Below are positions 1 through 5,078 of a stretch of DNA of 5,078 nt, in pieces. A model generated the notes under the pieces. It did not search any database, had not been told where the DNA came from, and worked only from the letters and a program-made list of their open reading frames with translations. The stretch lies in assembly GCA_017394925.1 (NCBI GenBank), contig JAFPWQ010000206.1, forward strand, positions 1 through 5,078, read 5' to 3'. Each line of letters begins with the position of its first letter. Position 1 is the first letter of the stretch. The translations under genes and the position numbers were made by a program. Source of the DNA: Synergistaceae bacterium (GTDB lineage Bacteria; Synergistota; Synergistia; Synergistales; Aminobacteriaceae).

Positions 1-1374
1 ATCGAGTTCTGAACTTATGAATATAACGCTCACACCAGAGCCGCACATCTCAAGCATTAATCTTTGAATTTCGGCTTTAGCTCCTATGTCTATTCCTCTT
101 GTAGGTTCATCGAGTATTAATACTTTGGGTTCAGCCGCCATCCAACGGGCAAGAATAACTTTCTGCTGATTTCCGCCGGATAACTCGCCTGCTTTCTTTT
201 CGCAGTCAGGAGTTGCAATACCTAACAGGGCTATATACTTGTTGGCTAGATCTGTCTGTTCCTGTCTGGTCATTGGCTTCATAAATCCCTTTCTTGACTG
301 CACAGCAAGCATGATATTCTCACGTATGCTCAAATCTCCGATTATGCCGTCGCGTTTACGGTCTTCAGGACAGAAGGCAATGTTTGCTTTGATTGCGTCA
401 AACGGTTTAGTGAGATTCAATTTTTCGCCGTCAAGAATGATTTCACCCTGAACGATTCGACTCGCTCCGAATAACATCTCTGCTGTTTCAGTTCTTCCGC
501 TTCCCAAAAGACCCGCAAAGCCAAGCAGCTCTCCTTCTTTGAGCGTGAGAGATATATCTTTGATGTGTGATGAGTCGCCGATATGTGAAGCCTGCAATGT
601 GATTTTTGAATCATCTTTTACATCTGCGCGTTTGAGATTGAATATCACATCCATATCCTTGCCGACCATTTTCGTAACGAGTTCAACCTTGCTGAGTTCG
701 TCAATGTTGTACGTTCCCACAAGATGACCGTTGCGCAAGATCGTCATTCTGTCCGAGACTGCATATATCTGGTCTAAGAAGTGAGTGATGAATATGATTC
801 CCATTCCGTTAGCTTTTAGTTCTCTCATGACGCTGAAGAGTAACTGCACTTCATTCTCATCAAGTGAGCTTGTAGGTTCATCGAGAATTAACACTTTTGC
901 TTTGATGTCTACAGCTCTTGCTATAGATGTCATCTGCTGAACTGCGGTTGAGTAATAAGATAACGGCCTCGTAACATCAATATCAAGATGAAAACGCGAC
1001 ATTAATTCTTCTGCCCGTCTGTTAATCTCGCGCCAGTCAATTTGTCCGTGTTTCATTGGCTGTCTTCCCACGAAAATATTTTCTGCGACGCTCAGATTGG
1101 GACATAGATTCACTTCCTGAAACACCGTAGATATTCCCGTTTCGATTGCCTCCATTGGGCTTGACGGTCTTATCTCTTTACCCTCAAGATAAATTTTGCC
1201 CCCGTCCATGTGATTAACTCCCGTGAGGCACTTAATGAGCGTGGATTTGCCTGCTCCGTTTTCGCCCAAGAGTGAATGAATCTCTCCTGCGTTCAGTGAG
1301 AAGTCAACACCGTCAAGAGCTTTAACTCCCGGAAACTGAATCGTAATGCCCTTCATGCTTAACAGTTCCGACAA
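1..1374 (-). CDS. Sugar ABC transporter ATP-binding protein, YtfR/AraG/MglA type (3'-truncated by window edge)
   Basis: This cytoplasmic ATPase subunit powers uptake of a monosaccharide delivered by the binding protein encoded just upstream. The frame is open from the TTG at 1374 to the left edge, giving 458 residues. Relatives such as E. coli YtfR and AraG are about 500 residues, so roughly 40 C-terminal residues are missing. Two ATPase domains are visible. The first has Walker A GENGAGKST (37-45), a degenerate signature YSTAVQQM (141-148) and Walker B LILDEPTSSLD (162-172). The second has a degenerate Walker A GLLGSGRTE (288-296), the family motif CPEDRKRDGI (335-344), signature LSGGNQQK (398-405) and Walker B LILDEPTRGID (419-429). 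From memory of E. coli YtfR, stretches such as ITHFLDQ, GLLGSGRTETAE and the atypical first signature match it better than AraG or MglA. TTG is chosen as start because AGGAGG lies 10 bases upstream; the ATG at 1356 would be 28 bases from it. Permease genes probably follow beyond the left edge. The exact sugar cannot be read from this subunit. Confidence 0.93.
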   Translation of the reverse strand, partial: MSELLSMKGITIQFPGVKALDGVDFSLNAGEIHSLLGENGAGKSTLIKCLTGVNHMDGGKIYLEGKEIRPSSPMEAIETGISTVFQEVNLCPNLSVAENIFVGRQPMKHGQIDWREINRRAEELMSRFHLDIDVTRPLSYYSTAVQQMTSIARAVDIKAKVLILDEPTSSLDENEVQLLFSVMRELKANGMGIIFITHFLDQIYAVSDRMTILRNGHLVGTYNIDELSKVELVTKMVGKDMDVIFNLKRADVKDDSKITLQASHIGDSSHIKDISLTLKEGELLGFAGLLGSGRTETAEMLFGASRIVQGEIILDGEKLNLTKPFDAIKANIAFCPEDRKRDGIIGDLSIRENIMLAVQSRKGFMKPMTRQEQTDLANKYIALLGIATPDCEKKAGELSGGNQQKVILARWMAAEPKVLILDEPTRGIDIGAKAEIQRLMLEMCGSGVSVIFISSELD

Positions 1375-1383
1375 TTTTAATTT

Positions 1384-1390
1384 TCCTCCT
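1384..1390 (-). promoter_or_regulatory. Ribosome binding site for the ABC ATPase gene; supports the TTG start
   Basis: Read on the minus strand, AGGAGGA occupies this site. The AGGAGG core ends 10 bases before TTG at 1374-1372. No ATG in frame is closer than 1356, so this site decides in favour of the non-ATG start. It begins just after the T-tract of the upstream terminator, so it is available only on transcripts that read through. Confidence 0.75.
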
Positions 1391-1399
1391 TTCGCACAC

Positions 1400-1450
1400 A
1401 AAAAAAAAAAAAACAGGGCTGAAGGTTTTTGTTCTTGCCTCCATGCCCTG
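1400..1450 (-). terminator. Intrinsic terminator between the binding-protein and ATPase genes
   Basis: On the minus strand, CAGGGC (1450-1445) pairs with GCCCTG (1419-1414). Inside this, GGAGG (1442-1438) pairs with CCTTC (1425-1421) with one G-T wobble. The two helices are separated by a small AT/A internal loop, and a 12-base loop (mostly A, rich in C and A) closes the hairpin. A run of 14 T follows directly (1413-1400). The hairpin begins 22 bases after the binding-protein stop codon and ends about 10 bases before the ATPase ribosome binding site. It should act in one direction only, because no T-tract follows on the plus strand. The likely role is partial termination, so that the binding protein is made in excess over the membrane complex, and to protect the upstream mRNA 3' end. 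Confidence 0.85.
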
Positions 1451-1472
1451 CGCATGATTCAATAAGCGTAAA

Positions 1473-2462
1473 TTAATACTGACGGCTTGCAATTACATCT
1501 GCGGCCTTGATTGACTTCACTGTTCCGAGATCAATACCGCCGTTCATGTCGAACACGCCTTCTTCAGGATGAATGACTCTCTTGTCGAATTTCTCGCCGC
1601 GTTCAAGAGCTTCAATTGCATTCACGACAAATGAGCCGTAAAGGGGAGTGCATTCAACGGTGCAGTTCATTTCGCCTGCAACGATTGCGTCAAAAGCTGC
1701 CTTCACTGAATCACAGCCTACGATGATAATATCTTTTCCGGGAACTTTACCTGCTGCTTTGATTGCGTCAATTGCTCCGAGAGCCATATCATCATTCTGT
1801 GCGATGAGAATATCAATCTTCTCGATAGACTTCAGCCAGCTCTCCATGACTGCCTGACCCTCAGCGCGTGTGAAGTTTCCTGACTGCTGACCCACGAGCT
1901 TAAGGTGCGGATATTCTTTGAGGGCTTTAAGGTTGCCTTCAGTGCGTCCAGTCTGTGCACTTGCGCCTGTTGTGCCTTCCATGATTACGATATTCACATC
2001 AGCGTCAGCTTTGCCGATGCTCTTCATGTACTCGCCTGCCCACGCAACTTGTCTGCGTCCTTCTTCAACGAAATCACCGCCGAATGCCGCAACGTAATCG
2101 ATTCTGTCTGCACAGTCGGGTAATCTGTCAATCAGCAATAACGGAATCTCTGCCTCGTTTACTTCCTTGAGGACTTCATCCCATCCTGTTGAGACAACGC
2201 CCGTAAACAGAATATAATTTACGTCCTGCGTGATGAAATTGCGAAGTGCCTTAATCTGATTCTCCTGCTTCTGCTGTGCGTCATCATAGACTAACTTCCA
2301 GCCCGGATGATTCTCGATAGCCTTGCGAAGGTCATCAGTGTTTGCTGTTCTCCAGTCTGATTCCTGACCGATCTGCGAGAAGGCAATAACGACATCTGCG
2401 CTTGCACTTGTTACGAATGCAAGAAGAACTAATGCTGCTGTGAGAAGAAATACTTTTTTCAT
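1473..2462 (-). CDS. Periplasmic sugar-binding protein of an ABC transporter, YtfQ-like
   Basis: This 329-residue protein is the solute receptor of a sugar ABC importer and belongs to the periplasmic-binding-protein fold shared with LacI-type regulators. Residues 1-22 form a Sec signal peptide: MKK, a hydrophobic core LLTAALVLLAFV, and an A-S-A cleavage site before D23. There is no lipobox cysteine, so a soluble periplasmic protein is expected. The mature part starts with VIAFSQIGQESDWR (25-38), followed by QQKQENQIKALR (63-74), GTTGAS (163-168), GNFTRAEGQAVMES (195-208) and AQNDDMALGAI (221-231). From memory of E. coli YtfQ, the galactofuranose-binding protein, these blocks and the total length correspond closely. 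I start at ATG 2462 because AGGAGG lies 9 bases upstream and the signal peptide begins there; the frame stays open upstream to 2576, but that part looks non-coding. The gene is first in a transporter operon with the ATPase, and divergent from galM. Given the araA-araD neighbours, L-arabinose is a plausible ligand, but this is inference. Confidence 0.93.
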   Translation of the reverse strand: MKKVFLLTAALVLLAFVTSASADVVIAFSQIGQESDWRTANTDDLRKAIENHPGWKLVYDDAQQKQENQIKALRNFITQDVNYILFTGVVSTGWDEVLKEVNEAEIPLLLIDRLPDCADRIDYVAAFGGDFVEEGRRQVAWAGEYMKSIGKADADVNIVIMEGTTGASAQTGRTEGNLKALKEYPHLKLVGQQSGNFTRAEGQAVMESWLKSIEKIDILIAQNDDMALGAIDAIKAAGKVPGKDIIIVGCDSVKAAFDAIVAGEMNCTVECTPLYGSFVVNAIEALERGEKFDKRVIHPEEGVFDMNGGIDLGTVKSIKAADVIASRQY

Positions 2463-2470
2463 GAAAAATT

Positions 2471-2477
2471 TCCTCCT
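2471..2477 (-). promoter_or_regulatory. Ribosome binding site for the sugar-binding protein; fixes its start
   Basis: Read on the minus strand this is CAGGAGG within TTCAGGAGGAAA, with the AGGAGG core about 9 bases before ATG at 2462. It rules out the longer in-frame open region that extends upstream to 2576. Confidence 0.75.
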
Positions 2478-2508
2478 GAATATAAATTTTAATGTTTTTG
2501 GGGTGCCT

Positions 2509-2529
2509 ATTATGTTACACTTGCATAAT
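2509..2529. promoter_or_regulatory. Candidate operator: inverted repeat between divergent galM and binding-protein genes
   Basis: ATTATG (2509-2514) and CATAAT (2524-2529) are perfect reverse complements separated by 9 bases, giving a 21-bp dyad. It lies 35 bases before the galM start and about 46 bases before the binding-protein start. Each arm reads as CATAAT, a passable -10 hexamer, in the direction of its own gene. A repressor bound here could therefore control both transcripts. No regulator gene is visible in the window, so the cognate protein is unknown. Six-base AT-rich arms can occur by chance. Confidence 0.4.
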
Positions 2530-2540
2530 CCAAAATTCAA
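2512..2540 (-). promoter_or_regulatory. Candidate sigma-70 promoter for the sugar transporter operon
   Basis: On the minus strand, TTGAAT (2540-2535) is followed after 17 bases by TAACAT (2517-2512). This gives a -35 match of 4 to 5 of 6 and a -10 match of 4 of 6. Transcription would start near 2505 and leave a leader of about 40 bases before the binding-protein ATG. The alternative -10 CATAAT (2514-2509) would need a 20-base spacer from the same -35. The candidate overlaps the dyad at 2509-2529. Assignment is by pattern only. Confidence 0.4.
2524..2529 (+). promoter_or_regulatory. Candidate -10 element for galM
   Basis: CATAAT matches the -10 consensus at 5 of 6 positions and would start transcription near 2536, about 29 bases before the galM ATG. 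I see no good -35: TTGGGG at 2498-2503 sits 20 bases upstream, which is too far for a standard promoter. If this promoter is used it may need an activator. The element is also the right arm of the dyad at 2509-2529. Confidence 0.3.
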
Positions 2541-2547
2541 TTCATAA

Positions 2548-2554
2548 AAAGGAG
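2548..2554 (+). promoter_or_regulatory. Ribosome binding site for galM
   Basis: AAAGGAG ends 10 bases before ATG at 2565, slightly long but normal for this window, where the ATPase site has the same spacing. It supports the chosen start. Confidence 0.65.
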
Positions 2555-2564
2555 TATTTATTTC

Positions 2565-3596
2565 ATGTCCGTACATAAAAGTTTATTCGGAACAATGCCC
2601 GACGGAAAGAACGTATACAATTACACGTTCATTGATGAGAAGGGACAAAGCGCAGTCGTAACTGAATATGCGTGTGCAATCGTTCAGTTAAACGTTCTCG
2701 ACAAGGACGGCAATATCCGCGATGTTGCACTCGGTTATGATACGCTCGCCGAGTATTTAGCCGATACGAGAAACTTCGGTGCGACTGTCGGAAGATACGC
2801 GAATCGAATCGCAAACGGAAGATTCACGCTCAACGGTGTAACTTATCACCTGCCGGTCAACAATGGCCCGAACACATTACACGGAGGCCCTCAAAGTTTC
2901 AGGAAGAGAGTATTTGAATCAGAGACGCATGATGATTCTGTTACGTTCACGATAAACAGCCCGGATTTAGACTGCGGTTTTCCCGGCAATTTCACGCTGA
3001 ATGTTACAGTTACATTCATTGACGGAGCTTTACGCATGGCCTGCGAGTATTCATGCGATAAGGACTGCCCTGCGAACATCACGAATCACAATTACTTCAA
3101 TCTCAACGGACACGGACGCGGAAATATCCTGAATCATTCTCTCGTCATTCATGCAGATAAATATTGCAAGGCTGACGATCACATTCTCGCACTCGCACCG
3201 ACAGTAAGCGTTGAGGGAACGCCTTTTGATTTCAGAGTGCATCATAAAATCGGAACTGGAATTCTGAGCAACAATGACGAAATCATTCATGCTAACGGAG
3301 GATACGATCACTGCTTTGAACTCACAGACAACAAGACCCCTGCGGCAATCGTCAAAGGAGACGAAAGCGGAATAACTCTCAATGTGAGTACGGACATGCC
3401 AGCGATACAATTCTACACGGGGAATTCAATCGGACATTGCAGAGGGAAAAACGGAGCATTCTATAACAACTATGACGGCTTTGCGCTTGAGTGTCAGCAG
3501 TTCCCCAATGCAATAAATGAGCCGTCCTTCCCTGATTGTGTAGTCAGAGCCGGACAGCCCATAAAAGTCTTCATCGAGTATAAATTCTCGTGCTAG
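2565..3596 (+). CDS. galM: Aldose 1-epimerase (mutarotase)
   Basis: This cytoplasmic enzyme interconverts the alpha and beta anomers of free aldoses such as galactose, glucose and, in many members, L-arabinose. At 343 residues it matches the usual family length. The motifs appear in order: NRIANGRF (80-87), NTLHGG (103-108), TNHNYFNLNGHG (173-184), GTPFDF (218-223), GYDHCFEL (246-253) and ECQQFPNAINEP (309-320). By analogy with characterised mutarotases, H175 is the general acid, E309 the general base, and H106 and D248 contact the sugar. All four are present, so the enzyme should be active. The start is ATG 2565, with AAAGGAG ending 10 bases upstream. It lies divergent from the transporter operon and convergent with araD, so it is set between import and isomerase genes. 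This placement suggests it supplies the anomer that AraA uses. Its stop TAG is immediately followed by the araD stop codon on the other strand. Confidence 0.95.
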   Translation: MSVHKSLFGTMPDGKNVYNYTFIDEKGQSAVVTEYACAIVQLNVLDKDGNIRDVALGYDTLAEYLADTRNFGATVGRYANRIANGRFTLNGVTYHLPVNNGPNTLHGGPQSFRKRVFESETHDDSVTFTINSPDLDCGFPGNFTLNVTVTFIDGALRMACEYSCDKDCPANITNHNYFNLNGHGRGNILNHSLVIHADKYCKADDHILALAPTVSVEGTPFDFRVHHKIGTGILSNNDEIIHANGGYDHCFELTDNKTPAAIVKGDESGITLNVSTDMPAIQFYTGNSIGHCRGKNGAFYNNYDGFALECQQFPNAINEPSFPDCVVRAGQPIKVFIEYKFSC

Positions 3597-4292
3597 TTAT
3601 TTCTGACCGTAATATGCGTTTGCTCCGTGCTTGCGTAAGTAGTGTTTATCGAGTACGTACTGCGGAGCATTCTCTGCATTTGCATCAATCGTTACGGTGA
3701 ACATTGCCATCTTCGCGACTTCCTCAAGAATAACCGCATGATACACGGCCTGTTCTGCATTCTTTCCCCACGTGAACGGGCCATGATTGCGGCATATCAC
3801 AGCCGGTACTGCTGCAGGGTCAATGTTCAAATTTCTGAACGTCTCAACGATAACTTTTCCCGTGTTGAGTTCATAATCATCATTTACTTCTTCGGGCGTT
3901 AAATTTCTTGTGCATGGAACACTCCCATAGAAATAATCTGCGTGTGTCGTTCCGTAACATGGAATGCTTTTGCCTGCCTGCGCCCAAGCTACTGCATGTG
4001 AACTGTGAGTGTGAACTATGCCGCCGATTTCCGGAAATGATTTATAGAGTTCAACGTGAGTCTTCGTATCTGATGACGGATTAAGATTCCCTTCGATGAC
4101 ATTATTATTCAGGTCAACGATGACGAGTTTATCAGGCGTTAATTCGTCATATTCAACTCCTGAAGGCTTTATCACAACGAGACCTTTTTCTCTGTCAATG
4201 CCGCTGACATTCCCCCACGTGTACACAACGAGGCCGCGTTCAGGAAGTTCCATATTTGCGCGGTAAACTTCTTCTCTTAATTTCTCTAACAT
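3597..4292 (-). CDS. araD: L-ribulose-5-phosphate 4-epimerase
   Basis: This class II aldolase-fold enzyme converts L-ribulose 5-phosphate to D-xylulose 5-phosphate, the last step linking arabinose breakdown to the pentose phosphate pathway. The 231-residue length equals that of E. coli AraD. Visible motifs are TWGNVS (25-30), KPSG (42-45), PSSDTKTH (72-79), GGIVHTHS (90-97), GTTHADYFYG (114-123), NHGPFTWGK (169-177) and the C-terminal DKHYLRKHGANAYYGQ. By comparison with the E. coli enzyme, zinc ligands are D75, H94, H96 and H170, and catalytic residues are D119 and Y228; all are present. I choose ATG 4292, because MLEKLREEVY lines up with the E. coli N terminus. A GTG at 4307 in the same frame would add five residues, but has no ribosome binding site. 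The start overlaps the araA stop by 7 bp, which suggests translational coupling. Related L-fuculose-phosphate aldolases and sgbE/ulaF-type epimerases share the fold, but the araA neighbour and close similarity favour AraD. Confidence 0.95.
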   Translation of the reverse strand: MLEKLREEVYRANMELPERGLVVYTWGNVSGIDREKGLVVIKPSGVEYDELTPDKLVIVDLNNNVIEGNLNPSSDTKTHVELYKSFPEIGGIVHTHSSHAVAWAQAGKSIPCYGTTHADYFYGSVPCTRNLTPEEVNDDYELNTGKVIVETFRNLNIDPAAVPAVICRNHGPFTWGKNAEQAVYHAVILEEVAKMAMFTVTIDANAENAPQYVLDKHYLRKHGANAYYGQK

Positions 4293-5077
4293 GATTTCAT
4301 TTTCCACGCTATATCAGACAAAAATAAATCGTGTTCAAGACCTTCAACAGTTGTATCTTTTCCAATGTGAACAAATTCAATGTCCATCATTCGCGCCCAA
4401 TCCCGCATTTGTTCTGCGTCAACGTCATATGAAAGAACAGTATGATGCGCTCCTCCTGCGAGTATCCAGCATTCAAGGCCTGTCGTAAGATTCGGAAGTG
4501 CTTTCCACATTACGCGCGCTACGGGTAAATTCGGCATTGGGAGAATGGGCTTTACGCATTCGATGTCCTGACAGATTAAGCGTAAACGTCCGCCCATGTC
4601 GATTAAGCTAACGACTACTGCTTTGCCTTCATGGCCTTCAAACACGAGCCTTGCGGGGTCTTCTCTGTCGCCGATTCCGAGATGATGAACTTCGATTCTT
4701 GGTCTTGCCGCCGCTACTGACGGACACACTTCGAGCATGTGAGCACCGAGACTATACTCTTTGCCCTCTGCAAGATTGTACGTGTAATCTTCCATGAATG
4801 CAGAGCCGCCCTTCTGGCCTTCAGTCATGAACTTGATTATTGCGGTCATGCCTGAAACTTTCCAGTCGCCTTCTGCACCGTAGCCATAGCCCAATGCAAG
4901 CATGTGCTGAGTTGCAATTCCTGGAAGCTGCTTCATGCCGTAAAGATCCTGGAACGTGTTCGAGAATGCACAGCAGCCTTCACTGTCTAACATTTTTCTC
5001 ATGGCTATTTCTTCGCGTGCCTGATAGCGAATCGATTCGATGTTGTCGGTTGCGATGTCATAGAGCGATTCGTATTC
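4286..5077 (-). CDS. araA: L-arabinose isomerase, C-terminal part (5' end beyond window edge)
   Basis: This manganese-dependent cytoplasmic enzyme converts L-arabinose to L-ribulose. The window holds 263 in-frame residues up to the TAG at 4288-4286. The frame is open to the right edge, so the true start lies outside, and about 237 residues are missing compared with the 500-residue E. coli enzyme. Conserved blocks are DLYGMKQLPG (44-53 of the visible part), AEGDWK (68-73), FMEDYTY (94-100), GAHMLEVCPS (111-120), HHLGIG (131-136), DPARL (140-144) and ILAGGAHHTV (205-214). The metal and catalytic residues known in E. coli as E306, E333, H350 and H450 correspond to E69, E96, H113 and one of H211/H212. 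The 27- and 17-residue spacings between the first three match exactly. An internal ATG at 5002 is not the start, because homologous coding sequence continues upstream of it. It is co-transcribed with araD immediately downstream. Confidence 0.95.
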   Translation of the reverse strand, partial: EYESLYDIATDNIESIRYQAREEIAMRKMLDSEGCCAFSNTFQDLYGMKQLPGIATQHMLALGYGYGAEGDWKVSGMTAIIKFMTEGQKGGSAFMEDYTYNLAEGKEYSLGAHMLEVCPSVAAARPRIEVHHLGIGDREDPARLVFEGHEGKAVVVSLIDMGGRLRLICQDIECVKPILPMPNLPVARVMWKALPNLTTGLECWILAGGAHHTVLSYDVDAEQMRDWARMMDIEFVHIGKDTTVEGLEHDLFLSDIAWKMKSC

Positions 5078-5078
5078 C

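Noticed and set aside
98..891. A near-identical 23-base repeat at 98-120 and 869-891 (one mismatch, same strand).
   Set aside because: Both copies encode the Walker B segment LILDEPT of the two ATPase domains. The match reflects the internal domain duplication and shared codon choice, not a mobile or regulatory repeat.
389..1770. Recurring GATTGCGTCAA at about 391, 1684 and 1760.
   Set aside because: Each copy falls in coding sequence and reads as D-A-I on the minus strand. It is repeated codon use in unrelated positions rather than a binding-site family.
2463..2576. In-frame extension of the binding-protein gene upstream of 2462.
   Set aside because: It would place 38 residues before a clear signal peptide, has no ribosome binding site and runs through the promoter region; the ATG at 2462 has a strong AGGAGG.
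3051..3410. A 119-residue open frame antisense to galM.
   Set aside because: It is a shadow of galM with no recognisable domain and no ribosome binding site of note; galM is strongly supported on the other strand.
4286..5002. A complete 238-residue protein starting at ATG 5002.
   Set aside because: AraA-like coding sequence continues in frame to the right edge, so this ATG is internal to a truncated araA.
1..5078. Signs of a novel system, prophage, insertion sequence, CRISPR array, tRNA or riboswitch.
   Set aside because: No transposase, terminal repeats, repeat-spacer pattern, tRNA-like fold or long structured leader is visible. Nearly all bases belong to recognised sugar-metabolism genes, and the two gaps of about 100 bp are explained by a terminator and a promoter region.

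Overview
This window is part of a sugar-utilisation locus, most likely for L-arabinose. It comes from a moderate-GC bacterium with strong AGGAGG ribosome binding sites. The substrate-binding protein has a cleavable signal peptide ending in A-S-A with no lipobox cysteine. That points to a free periplasmic protein and so to a diderm (Gram-negative-type) organism, although the sequence alone does not fix the phylum. There are five protein genes, no RNA genes, no CRISPR array and no mobile element.

Layout from left to right: (1) The 3'-truncated gene for a two-domain sugar ABC transporter ATPase of the YtfR/AraG/MglA type lies on the minus strand, starting at a TTG at 1374 and running off the left edge. 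(2) A 98-bp gap holds a strong minus-strand intrinsic terminator. (3) The gene for a YtfQ-like periplasmic sugar-binding protein lies on the minus strand (1473-2462). (4) A 102-bp divergent promoter region carries an inverted repeat that overlaps possible -10 elements in both directions. (5) galM, aldose 1-epimerase, lies on the plus strand (2565-3596). (6) araD, L-ribulose-5-phosphate 4-epimerase, lies on the minus strand and its stop codon directly abuts the galM stop. (7) The 3' part of araA, L-arabinose isomerase, lies on the minus strand, overlaps araD by 7 bp and runs off the right edge.

Proposed joint function: the binding protein and ATPase, with permeases presumably encoded beyond the left edge, import a pentose or furanose sugar. 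GalM interconverts the anomers, AraA isomerises L-arabinose to L-ribulose, and AraD converts L-ribulose 5-phosphate to D-xylulose 5-phosphate, which enters the pentose phosphate pathway. The kinase step (AraB) is not in the window.

I see no previously undescribed system. The points worth a second look are regulatory: the terminator inside the transporter operon and the dyad between galM and the binding-protein gene. A further point is the pairing of a galactofuranose-type transporter with arabinose enzymes.
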